This document shows, in pieces, positions 22,700 to 33,400 of a DNA stretch of 64,000 bases (the stretch's first letter is position 1; the number at the start of each line of letters is the position of its first letter). The DNA lies in NCBI GenBank assembly GCA_005406025.1, contig BGZK01000295.1, positions 186,001 through 250,000 on the forward strand, given 5' to 3'. Both the position numbers and the translations under genes were made by a program. The notes under the pieces are model-generated. The model was not told the origin of the DNA. It saw nothing but the letters and a program-made list of their open reading frames with translations, and made no database searches. Source of the DNA: Eumeta japonica. Its lineage: Eukaryota; Arthropoda; Insecta; Lepidoptera; Psychidae.

Positions 22700-23230
22700 G
22701 CCATTTAAAGCCGGACGGACAGACGATGTAGGCTTAGCAATAGCGTCTCTTTGGCACCGTTCAGGTACGAGGCCTTATAAATGGGCATCGTCCGTTTTAA
22801 ACAGTTAATTGACTCTTAGAATACCAAATTATTTCACATCCTGCCCGTGGTTACGCCGAAAGCGAAGAATCACCAAAACAATGGCCGGACGCGTCAGATT
22901 TGAGCGCGAAACAATCGAGCCGAAAACGTTAAGCCCTCGGCAATCGCCCGGCGCTTTTACTTAGCCTTTCGCCGGTTTGTAAACAAAGTTAACGCGATAA
23001 ATTTAATCCCTTCCCGTGTGACAGTTCTATCTGAGGCGGGGCAGCGCCGCGCCGTGAGGACTCGCACGCCTACAATGTAAATGCTCCTTATCTACGTTAA
23101 GGGGCCCACTCATCAGGAGAAATATTTACTAAACAGGGAATTACGGGCGACGCGGCTGACAACCCGTCCGAGATAAAAGTGGAGATTAACATTAATTAAC
23201 CGGCATTACAACGCGGCTTAATAAATTTTG
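22700..23230. promoter_or_regulatory. Long GC-richer block with forkhead and homeodomain motifs
   Basis: About 500 bp of balanced composition with no mobile-element resemblance. It carries a perfect forkhead site TGTAAACA at 22978-22985, a K50 homeodomain core TAATCC at 23004-23009, and ACATTAATTAACCGG near 23189-23203. The density of specific motifs in a long block makes this one of the better enhancer candidates here. Function is inferred. Confidence 0.4.
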
Positions 23231-23359
23231 AAAAGTTGATTAGCTTTTTTTTTTTTGTTTTACCTAAAAGAATGTCATAGAGCATCACGGCTGGCAGCCT
23301 TCAGACGAATTTATTTTACGTGTGTGTTATGAAACTTTACGTGTGTGTAATGAAACACT

Positions 23360-23402
23360 GTTAATATGAATTAAATAGGTGAACTATTTAATTCATATTA
23401 AC
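23360..23402. repeat. Hairpin, 19-bp perfect arms, 5-nt loop
   Basis: GTTAATATGAATTAAATAG at 23360-23378 pairs exactly with 23384-23402 around GTGAA. A 21-bp near-duplicate containing TTTACGTGTGTG lies immediately upstream (about 23315-23356). Confidence 0.9.
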
Positions 23403-23639
23403 GGTGATATTATTATATTTGTATGATGCGGAGTACAAAATAGGGGTAACGGTAGCGATGCCAGCGTACGCTACGGAGTAATTGGGAACTAAAGGTGGCC
23501 ACTTTACGCCGCGACGTACTACCGGAGCATTTACTAGACTTCCATATATGTAGATGTAATTCTAAGTAAATGCTCCCTCTACATGTATATAGATATGTAG
23601 GGTTTTCTCCGGCCACGCATCATGCTAAAACTACTAAAC

Positions 23640-23995
23640 GTATCGGCATGGTACCATGACTATTCGACGCAGAATCGTCTGTAGATCGTTATACGCTATT
23701 CATAATACTTATAGACTGTCCATAATACAAAAAGTCTAAAATTGTGTTTGTATGGATGTTTGTCATAAATTAACGGCTAGACGGATTTTTAATGGGATTT
23801 GACCACTCGACGCGTAATCGTTTCTAGTTGTTATAAGCTGTTCATAATACAGAAAATGTAAAAGTATGTTTGTATAAATGTTTCTCATACGCTGACCGCT
23901 GGACGGACTTTGACCAATGACGCTAAATCGTATATAGATGATTTTAGGATTATTATAAAATTATGTGTGTTTGAATGTCCGTTGCAGTATAAATA
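23640..23995. repeat. Degenerate tandem repeat, about three units
   Basis: Units begin near 23655, 23799 and 23909, each with a TTGACCA..CGACGC..AATCGT block followed by CATAATAC, a TGTTTGTAT..ATGTTT block and a GGCTAGACGGA-like block. Unit lengths differ, so this looks like an old tandem duplication of a dispersed repeat. It has no coding content. Confidence 0.5.
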
Positions 23996-25500
23996 GTAGT
24001 CACTACCATTAATGTCCGAGAGAAGACTAAGATCAGTAACTCAGTAACGAGACCTGTAGTGCAATCGAGACAGGACGGGCAACAAACCCGGAGTGGAACC
24101 AAAATCGATTTCAAGAATAGGATTGTAATTGCAGTCTGAATTGAGAGAATAATCGACTGATACAAAAGATGAAGGAGTTCATTTTATTTCCACGGGAGCG
24201 AAATCGGGGGTACATTTGAATATCAAAAATAATTGCTAAATGTAAATTTACGGCCAGCGATGCGGGCGAGTGACCGATTGCTTCTAAATAAAATGGTTCG
24301 TCGAAGTTGCCATTCCGTGAATTATAAGAAAATAGCACAAATAAGCTATGTCAATTTTAGAAGTTTCCGGCTTTAATTTGAAAGCTAAGTCATGAAAAAA
24401 TAATGAATAGCAACAGAAAATAAACAATAATAGAAACAAAATATATACACAACGTTTTTTTTAAGTGGATGAATAATTATTAATTAATTTTTCAAAGTCA
24501 AATTAAGAATAAAATCATATGCCGACTGAAAAGAACAAAGTTACAATGGGCAATAATTGGTGAGTTTGATGACCTTACCCAAAACTGATGATTGATGTAG
24601 GCGTTAAAATTGAGCCCTTCTCGAACGACTTGGAAGCGCTGCGAGGGCGAAGTAACTTTGGACGGGGGTTGTTGCTCTAAATATTTTGTCTGTCTGCAAA
24701 TCTCTAGAAGCCATTCAGTACGGCATTCGACAGCGCTGATGAGAATCTCCGCTCATATGCCTTTACAAAAGTAAGGCTTATGTAACTTTAAATACCCGAA
24801 CAAAAACATCAGTTGGGTAACCTAATTCTTTTTTTGATCCCAAAAAGTTATTGTATCAGCCACAACTTCAAAACTTAACTGAAAAACTGGTTCACCAATA
24901 AAATTAATATTTTACAATAAGCCGATAAGTAGCATTATTTAAAAAAAAAGCAAAAGGGTTGGCTTTCAAAATATGTCATTGGAAAAAGGAAAACAAGTTC
25001 TATAATAGAATTATGCCTGAGCAATGTAGAACGAACCAATATTTTGACGTGATAACGTCTTATAAATCGATGAACGCCGGCTGCATGCCGAAAAAGCATG
25101 ACTCTTTGTCGCGTTCCGCGCAAGAGCGCGGAACAATAGAGAGGCACGATCGCCTAAGCTTGTGACGCATTTATCTCTTTACTGTATAATTTCAGCAGAA
25201 AAAATGTTTGAATTAACTAATTCGAACCAACGAATAGAGTGCAAATAAATGTTAATTTATCGAAAACATTGTCATTTTCAATTAACTCCTTCTTTGTATT
25301 ATGCAAAATAATGATAATTCAGTGATAATAATTCAATTCAATTCATAAAAGAATGCAATTTTTCATTAATGTTTTCTTATGACATTATCACCTAAAATTA
25401 TCGTCCGTAAACCGATTTTACAGACAACCTATTTTTTATTTTCTTATTGTGGTGCTTTTTTTTTTAAGTCGAGTTGTTTAAATTATTTTCTTAATTTATC
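23996..25500. other. Unassigned stretch
   Basis: AT-rich with moderate patches at about 24040-24110 and 24590-24720. A hairpin with 9-bp arms (GTTCCGCGC at 25113-25121 with 25126-25134) sits in a CG-rich spot. No gene or element was recognised. Confidence 0.4.
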
Positions 25501-25529
25501 TACCTAAGATGAGTTATTAAGATAGTAGT

Positions 25530-25830
25530 CTACTGGCTTGGCTGCAGCGCCATGTAATTTCGTGCGAATCGCGACATGAGAGCAGGAATTAAAAAAAAAA
25601 AAACTTGAAGCACGTTACAGGCCGCGCCGTGCAGGCCCGCGGTTGCGTTCCGAAACCTAACAAAAGCAATTCCCTGGAACAAAGTTAACGAAGGCAGTTA
25701 GCATAACAATATTCGTGTGTCGTCGTGTCCCCACGACACGAGTCCGTCGGATCGTTCTCAAACCTCGAGCCGTACACTGCATTTAAGAAATCTTACTTAT
25801 CTTTGGCTCGCTGCCCGAAGCCACTAACTA
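25530..25830. promoter_or_regulatory. GC-richer block
   Basis: CG-containing words (CAGGCCGCGCCGTGCAGGCC at about 25618-25637, CGTGTCGTCGTGTCC at about 25715) stand out from AT-rich flanks. No element resemblance or coding domain was seen. Weak candidate for regulatory DNA. Confidence 0.2.
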
Positions 25831-27060
25831 CCAATATGTTAATATTTGGAAGTTATTTAAAGAAGAAGTTAAGAGTTGGAAGTTTCCTTAACGTTAATAT
25901 TTTATTAAGAATACATTCCGGGCTGATTAAAACTTGATAGAACAATAACGATAGTTTTTGAGCTCTATACAAATATGCATACGATAATAGTCCATTTTCT
26001 TGTTGTAACAGTACACACTTTGATTTGTTGAGTATATACATATTTAAAGAATATTTTACTGAATATGTAAATAAAAATATTAGCAAATGAAGTAAATGAA
26101 TAAATAGCGATGAAGAGTAATAAATTGCTTTGTTTTCCCCACAAGTAAATAATATTTATTGATATTGACTGCAAAATTATCTCATATTGAAAATGATCGA
26201 TGGTAAAATAATTTTCCTACTGTTTCACAGTTTTTTGTATTATTGTAGCGACCGGAATTTTAAAATCAAAAGTCAATACAAAACTGAATAATTCAATTTA
26301 GAAAACATTGCTATGTTATTGTCTACACAATAGTTGTTAAACTAAATCATTTTCAGTGGTCAGCGGCAAGTGGTATGACAAGGCTCGCACCGTATCGGGG
26401 CTCTTTACAATTTTTTTATTGACGGCGTTGATGTGGTCAGCAGATGTCGCCTCGATAACCCAGATTTAGAATTCAGTGTAGGTATTAGACCAGCCCAGCT
26501 AACAGGATAGTTTAAATGGACACTAAGTAATATTTACTGGCAGATAGTACAGTGATAATATTAAAGTTAAGTGTACAACAAAGCTTTAAGTAAACGACCT
26601 CCCAGCCGTCCGCCGCTGGGTGTGCGATATTAGAACTCTTTGTTGTAACTGCAATCCGCCTTCATACAATGCCTATTGTTGACTTTTTTAAAACTGTTGC
26701 TTTGCACTCCTTACACTATTTCTTCAGCGGAGATAAAGCCAAGTTTAATTTTGTACATATTTAATATATTATAATATTTTGTATATACAGATATTTCGTA
26801 AATTATTTTCAGGATAAGCTCTTGCATTCTAAATTCAAATTTGTAATATGTTAAAAGAACCGTGCACATTTTGACGTGCGAAAAATATCGTCAGAAGTGG
26901 CAAGATTATCTTTGGCATGATGAAAGCTTACTTGCATCTTATTTAAACAATTAGGATGATCGAGTTTCTAAACGAATTATAATTTATCTATATTGTCAAT
27001 AGTTAGTACTACAAATACTAATAAAACTTGAGATATGTTCATAGATAAATATATAGTCAA
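25831..27060. other. Unassigned, mostly AT-rich
   Basis: Nothing recognised apart from a GC-richer patch at about 26345-26640 containing CAGCCGTCCGCCGCTGG. Confidence 0.4.
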
Positions 27061-27220
27061 TTGTAATATTATAAATGTGAAAGCAATATTACCTGTGTGT
27101 TACCCTATCATTAGCGAATAAGCGAACCGATTTTGATGAAATTCAGTATAGAGATAGAGAGCTTAAACATCCGCAGAGAACATAAGGTACTTTTTGTTTG
27201 TCTGCTATCTGTTTGATAGC
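27061..27220 (+). mobile_element. Lep1-type Helitron-like fragment (5' part)
   Basis: TTGTAATATTATAAATGTGAA followed by ACCGATTTTGATGAAATTCA (about 27127-27146) and AGGTACTTTTTG reproduces the recalled 5' half of Lep1-like elements. The CTAG-T 3' end was not found, so the copy is truncated. Related wording continues weakly to about 27370. Confidence 0.6.
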
Positions 27221-27829
27221 ATGTTTCCTTGTAGCTCAATAGTAGTTAAACTGATTCCATACGAATTTGGTATATTGGTCGAAATGAACAATGCATAAAA
27301 AATAGGTTATTTTTTGTGTATCTGTTTGTTTGCCCATACATCTTACAATTAGACAATGGATTATAAAACCCATTTTGACACAAAGTCTCAGGAAAAACAA
27401 GCTATTCTACATATGCCATTTTATTACTAGACAATGGCTCATGTTATTTGAATGAATTGCGATTTCGTAGAACCCATCTTCGCATTAACTACATGCCATA
27501 GATTATGTCAACAAATCGTGTGAAAATTGTAGAGAATATGATGTTCATTATTTTCATTTATAAAAGTAAATTCTATCACAAATCAAATGTTTGAAATATT
27601 ACAAAAATTTAAGAAGCAAAATTAACAAAATAAGATAGTAAATAGTAAAAAAACATGTTAAACAGTTATTTGCACTTTTTTATGTGGTTTTGTATAAGTA
27701 AATGCAAATGCAACTTTGTTTACAGGATTTTGCACCACCTTCCTGTACAGTATATAAGCTACGCATCTTATCGGTGAAATAGAGTGATTATGTATAAACT
27801 GTGTACACGCACTTAACTTAATTCACCAC
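27221..27829. other. AT-rich stretch, nothing recognised
   Basis: Apart from faint Lep1-like echoes up to about 27370, no feature was recognised. Confidence 0.4.
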
Positions 27830-28140
27830 TACATTGTGAAGCTAGTCGCTTCACAAGTTATTCAGCGTTCTCCGCGAACCGATCAATCTTTAACCGGCGA
27901 GGAGAGCAAACAATCCCGGCAATTTGTTTACGGATGCTAATTTCGAAATAACTTCATAAGGAAACCCGCCGCCGGGACGGACCACCGTCGTCGCTTCGCA
28001 CACGAAGCTCATTTATTTGTATGCACCCGCTTGCACCGCCCGTGGAATGCCCCTGCACTGCCGAGGTTTTGTTTAATAACACCCGGCGTTCGGAACCAGA
28101 CCAGCTGTCCGTATTAGTTTCTTGCGTGTCAGGTAAAATA
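27830..28140. promoter_or_regulatory. GC-richer block with forkhead motif
   Basis: Balanced composition, CG-rich, no element resemblance. It has a forkhead-type TGTTTAC at 27925-27931 and a Cdx/Abd-B-like TTTATT near 28012. It also has a symmetric CCCGCCGCCGGG word at about 27965. Enhancer candidate by composition and motif. Confidence 0.35.
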
Positions 28141-28639
28141 ATTTCCGAAATTGTCAGTTTAAACTATGTAGATTCGGGTACGTAATTACTGTTAACTTTT
28201 ATAAGTCAGTTGCGTATCAAATTGAAAGTTTTAAAAGTTCTCATTTTCGGCTGTGTTTCATACAATCAGTAACGAGGCACTGACAATATCTTATTACTAT
28301 TTAACTTTTTCATAGACGCCATTTCATTTCATTTATGAACGGTAGACATGTATTAAAACGGGTTTGCATAAGACGGATGTTATAGCGTTATGATTTTATT
28401 TTTCCATAATTTTATATATTCATCAGCTTATATTTATTACCTGTTGTGCACAACTAACAACTTCATGTACGTGATTGTCAATGGAATTTGTACGAAATTT
28501 TGCTTTTTACTTCTTCGAGTACATTTTATAAATTGATCGACTATTACTCATTATCTCGTGAAGCCTAATTAGCTATGACGTATTTTTTGCTTTTAACATA
28601 TATTCTTATAACATATACTCCATATTCCTGCCTTATTTT
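28141..28639. other. AT-rich stretch, nothing recognised
   Basis: No gene, element or strong structure was seen. Confidence 0.45.
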
Positions 28640-29040
28640 TTTTCAAATATCATAGAGTACTAACTGGACTTGGGGGGACACTTGATTCTTAAAAAAGTTA
28701 GCACTTTTTACTAAACTTTTTTAAGAATCGAGTTTTAGCTTAAGATTTCCTAAATAGATCTCTAAATTGAAAATACTTTTCCCATACCGCCATTATTTTT
28801 GAATTACTTATAACAACTACAACACCTCACAGCATGGGATAGGCGAAAAAAAAAATCATTAATTTTTTTTAAGATTATATTCTATTGCTTTGTCCTCGCC
28901 ATTAATGTTTACGTACATGCCAAATTATAGCTTTTTAGCGCTAAGAGTTTCTGAGATAAGCCGCGGAAAGACGTAGAGTCATACAGACGGACGGACATGG
29001 CAAATTATAAGGGTTTCTTGTGACTACGGAGCGCTAAAAA
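28640..29040 (-). repeat. Dispersed lepidopteran-type repeat B
   Basis: On the minus strand the unit starts near 29040 with GCGCTCCGTAGTCACAAGAA, then AATTTGCCATGTCCGTCCGT, and runs to GAATCAAGTGTCCCCCCAAG near 28670. This order matches a recalled non-coding lepidopteran repeat related in style to repeats A and C but not the same. It contains a 16-bp-arm hairpin (28684-28699 with 28714-28729). Confidence 0.6.
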
Positions 29041-29604
29041 GTGTATTGGCAATAGCCATTTTATTTGTATTCATTGTAATGGATTTATACAATATATATT
29101 TCCATGGATAGTTGGGTTGCGCTGGATACATGAATGGTTTGTTTCAAACATTCATAATTTGAAAAGCATAGTTCCATATTCTGATATTCAATTACGTGTA
29201 AAATATTTTCATGAATTAAACGTTTCTTTGAAATTGCTTTTTAATATTTTTCTGTAAAGGAAGTAAGCTGTTCAACACAGAGTGAGTCCATTGACCTTTT
29301 GGTAGTCGCTGGTCAGCGTGCCGGACGGAGGACGTACTATTCTTAAGCGAGCCATTAAAAAAAAAACACCGGACACGCGCGAATACATTTCGCATCCTCA
29401 GGGTTTCATTCAAAATTAATTATGTACGTAGTTATTTTATCCAACGAGTTTCGACGATTTTTGTCTGTTTTCGATGTCGATACTAAAAAAATATTAATCT
29501 CAGAAATTCAGAAATTGTTGCTATTTTTAATATTCTTAAATCTTTAACTAAAATCTGAATTTTTGGAAATCATTATTTTCATAGCGGGAAGTTAAAAAAT
29601 GTTT
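29041..29604. other. Unassigned AT-rich stretch
   Basis: A small GC-richer patch at about 29270-29390 overlaps a short minus-strand frame without a domain. Nothing else was recognised. Confidence 0.4.
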
Positions 29605-30027
29605 TTCTATATATCGGTCTACATTATGATTGCACATTCCATGCGAGTGTAAACTTAAAAAAAAAATAATGTGATAAAACTACAAATTAATGATTTTCGG
29701 TCCTTTAATTTTGTTGTAAGATTCTACTTTTACCAAATTTCATGATTCTAGGTCAATGAGAGAAATACCCTATATACTTTGCTTTAGTTGTGAGTGTCAA
29801 AATAAAGCGCGTAAATAACCGTATATCGTATGTTTTAAATATTTTGACTTAGAAGCTTGATTTTTTTTATCCAAGTGACTATTACTACTACTAGTGAAGT
29901 TATTAATTTCTAGTTGATATTGCCACGCGTTCCTCAAAAAAGGGCCTAGTCAAAGAAACAGACGAAAGGACAGATGGACCAGGAAGTTATCATATAAGGG
30001 TTCCTCTTTTCTGAGTTACAGAACTCA
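29605..30027 (-). repeat. Dispersed lepidopteran-type repeat C
   Basis: The minus strand starts with GAGTTCTGTAACTCAG near 30027, then GGAACCCTTATATGATAAC, a TCTGTCCTTTCGTCTGTTTC block, AGGAACGCGTGGCAATATCA, GCTTCTAAGTCAA, and ATCATGAAATTTGGTA near 29740. This is the recalled layout of a very common lepidopteran repeat that begins GGTTCCGTAACTCA. It has no coding capacity and its class is unknown to me. Confidence 0.7.
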
Positions 30028-31185
30028 AAAAAAAAAAGAATAACAAGCACCAGAATTAATACAATTCACGAACTATAGGATGCATATAAGTGCAGTCATT
30101 TAAAACTATATTGATCTGAATCATACAATAAAATAAGAGCCTATAAATTGTAACTTATTTATACTCTCTCGATAGGGGAATTTAACAGATAATTTAATAG
30201 AAATTAAATTATTACTACAATAATTTCGTAGCGAATGGGACATGTATACCTGGAGGCGACGTGAGAGCGTTCACTATTGTATACAGAATGCGATTGTAGC
30301 CTTTGATCCCGCCAGAGGTGAAGCGCCGCGCTGGTAGACAAGTTGACGAATGGCCTATACTCACGTGCGAAGGCGGTAGCTTAAAGAGTATGACAAGCAA
30401 ATTTACTTAAAATCTGTTACTATGTTGTAGAGAATCGCGCAAAGTTCATTAGTATTTTTTTATATAAGTTAAATATCTGTACTTTTAATATGGTATTATA
30501 GTTAACTAGGAACCTTCCATAGCTTTGTATTGCTTTAAGTTAGTGCGTGTGCAAATATTAAAACTTTACCGTAGACAGACGAACACATTGTGTTGTCTTA
30601 GTTTATATGTTTAAATAATTTAGTTATTTTATTACAAAAAAAATATATTTGTAATAGAGTTGAAAATCTGGGTTATGAGATGATTACTTTCTGTTATTGT
30701 TAGTACTTTGATCAATGTTCTATCATAAATTTAAAAGATACCCGAGGTGACCATACATAGATGTTTCGGTTCGTGTGGTAATTTTATTTTAGGAATTAAT
30801 TTTTCACACGTTTTAATATTTTTTGATTATATATAAATACAGATGTTACATGAATAAAAAAAATGTGATTTTTTTTCTGAAACAGTACTTCAATAAATAA
30901 TAATTTTTTTTCAGTATATAATTAGTCGGCATGTACAGTAGGGTAATAGTTTTATATGTATATTACAAATTATTACAAAATGTATATGCCGTATGGAATC
31001 AATTATATTATACATCTCTCCGCAAATATTAATTATCTCCTTCTTTTTTAGAAAAACTTAGCCAAAGAAACCATAGTCATTGAAGTAGCCGTTACTGAGA
31101 AAAATAGTTTATAAAATGTACTAAAAATTCACGAACTCACAACCTTAATAAACCACAGTTGTCGCGTCTTTCATCTCTATGTTGC
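30028..31185. other. AT-rich stretch, nothing recognised
   Basis: A slightly GC-richer patch lies at about 30220-30390. The rest is AT-rich without recognisable features. Confidence 0.4.
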
Positions 31186-31270
31186 CAAGCGCGACACGCG
31201 GCCTGCAGTTATCGGCGTCGCGCCGCTCCCGTCAGTCGCGAACTTGCACGGAAGCTATAGTATTTTAGTT
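31186..31270 (+). promoter_or_regulatory. Candidate core promoter
   Basis: A CG-rich patch that drops abruptly to AT-rich DNA at about 31260. It contains TCAGT at 31232-31236, the arthropod initiator consensus, which would put a start site near 31234. No clear DPE or TATA box is present. It lies 100 bp upstream of the open frame that ends at a consensus splice donor, which is the main reason for the call. Confidence 0.3.
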
Positions 31271-31330
31271 ATTCTCTGTTTTTTTAATTTTTTTCGGTAA
31301 ATACGTTTTTTTTATGATATTATAGTATTT

Positions 31331-31701
31331 ATGTTACCTTATAGTCATAATATAAGTGTTACGTTTACGATATTGACGTTTTTGAAACTAAGATTGTGTG
31401 TATTGATATTAAAGTGTTTAATAACAACATCTTTCACTGCTATTGAATATACAAACATGATTTGTTGTTGGAAAGTTTGCAGAGGTGACATTGCTGCGGA
31501 TCTAAGACTTTATAGTAAAATTTACGCTGACAATCAACAACCTGCGATTGCGCAAATAATATTGCGTGCTATCTATCGCTTAGGCAATAATTTGCCTTGT
31601 TTGTTTAGAGGTTATTGGAACACATGTGGAAAATCAGAGACTATTTTAATAATACCATCGATGACTTTTACATTTCTGACAACATCAAAGATCAATTGTA
31701 G
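31331..31701 (+). CDS. Candidate 5' exon of an unidentified gene
   Basis: An open frame runs from ATG at 31331 for 124 codons to a stop at 31703-31705. The stop overlaps a textbook 5' splice site: AG|GTAAGT, with the exon ending at 31701 and the intron starting at 31702. If spliced there, the exon supplies 123 codons plus two bases and the stop is removed. The N-terminal 40 residues are hydrophobic; an inner Met (MICCWKVCRGDIAADLRLY, about 31457) begins a more protein-like segment with QQPAIAQIILRAIYRLG. I recognise no family. A CG-rich, initiator-containing patch lies upstream. No downstream exon could be matched. It could also be an untranslated first exon, or chance. Confidence 0.3.
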
Positions 31702-33100
31702 GTAAGTGATTCGATAAATTCTTTGAAAATAATACATTGCGGAGCCTGAGTGCGGGACAGAATTGGAGTTCGTCACGTGGCGCCGCCACCCAAGGACCGC
31801 GTTCTCTCTTGCAGTCTGACGACTATTTAATAAGATTGTGCCTACATTTTTTATAAGTGTTTTTTCAATGACGTATTTTTGTTATAGTTGTTTTGGAAAA
31901 GTTATTCCAAAGAAGGAGATTATGAATATTTCCTAAAATATACATAATTGATTCCACCCTCTTTACTAGTACATTTTTTTTTGAATATGAATTATATTCA
32001 AAAAGCATTATGAGATAACGAATTACAAGAACACAGTTAAGCCTACAAGCAGATATAACTATTCTAGGTGTACGGTATAAATAGTAGCGACTACAGTTAT
32101 TTGAGTCTTTTTACTTACTAGATATATATCAAATTAATCTTGTCACCTTATAGGCAACAAATGATGCAGTATAGGGTGTTTGTTTCATTATTTCGTTCAC
32201 GACGTTGACTTTTCTGGCTTCGGCGCATGCGTCGTGTTTCCTAAGTAAACAATAATTTTCGCGATCTCATACATCATGGTTGTGATGAAAGAGCCATTCC
32301 AGTTTCATGTTGGTCACGTATCTCTAAGAATTTCATTAGCTAATTTTCGTTGTATCGATTCTATTGATTTCTCGCAATATTTCGTACCGCTTAACGTACG
32401 AGTACTGCATTTTAAAATAATTTAATTTTTTATAAGTTGATGCTAATGAAAGAGATTGTCTAAGGTAACATAATATGTTTTTAATTTTTAACATACACGA
32501 AAACGAAACACTACATACGTGTGTGATGCATCAGAAGTTTGACTTAAGTTTTTGTTAACTATGCCCACTTGTCATAGTAAGGTGATTGAGTACTAACTCG
32601 TCATATAGAATATATAAACTGATAAATACTATAATCTTTACTTATAACTAGACAATATAACTCCAAAAAATATTTTAAGCATTGGCCGTGATAGCATCAG
32701 TTGTTTTGTATTTGGCATAACGGCAGAGAGATAGCGCGTCCCGAGTGGCATCTACTTAAAATAAAGTAACTTAAGTGCAAAACATAAAAATAGATGTTCT
32801 CGTCGGATAATAAAAGAGATATATATCAAAAAATATCTTTTGTGAAACATAATAAAATCTATATGGCTTTCTAAGTGAGAAAATTGACTAAAATATAGGA
32901 ATTATCTAAGGTTAAGGAAATGTAGGAAAAAAAAAAGAAAAAGATTAATAAATAGTACTTCCTGCATATATAAATTAATGCATGAGACTTTAATTAACCA
33001 GTCATTTGCAATCTTATCTTCAACACGTGCCATAACGTGATGAACAAAATAGCATGTTGTCTCGTTAGCCTTCAATAGAAATCCTATCTTACAACAATTT
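31702..33100. other. Unassigned; possible intron start
   Basis: If the donor at 31702 is real, this would be intron. A CG-rich patch with CACGTG lies at about 31740-31800 and ends in a good acceptor-like TTCTCTCTTGCAG at 31802-31814. A GC-richer patch at about 32195-32330 has GGCGCATGCGTCG. No element was recognised. Confidence 0.35.
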
Positions 33101-33400
33101 TTATCAGGTATACATATAGTTTAAGTCGTACACTATCGTTTGGTACCTATGCATTTCACATAACTCCGGCTAATGTATCTCCCTCAAAGACACCTACCAT
33201 AGTAGTGCAGTAACACACGGCAAATTTCATTAAAGCTATTAACATCGAGACGACATAGAAATTACCTGTTCTAGATCGATCAGGGGCCCGACTGTAAAAC
33301 GGACCAACGCATACGGAAGCAGATTTAATTACAAACAACCGTTATAACGACATGTAGACTCGTCGCAGATTGATTTATGATATAATTCAGTGGTTCTCGG
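33101..33400. promoter_or_regulatory. Balanced-composition block, weak regulatory candidate
   Basis: About 250 bp of balanced composition without element resemblance, including the symmetric TTCTAGATCGATCAGGGGCC near 33269. The short minus-strand frame here shows no domain. Confidence 0.2.

Noticed and set aside
31702..31814. A 113-bp mini-intron joining the candidate exon to a second exon
   Set aside because: The acceptor TTCTCTCTTGCAG is good, but the joined frame stops after a few codons, so it adds no coding support.
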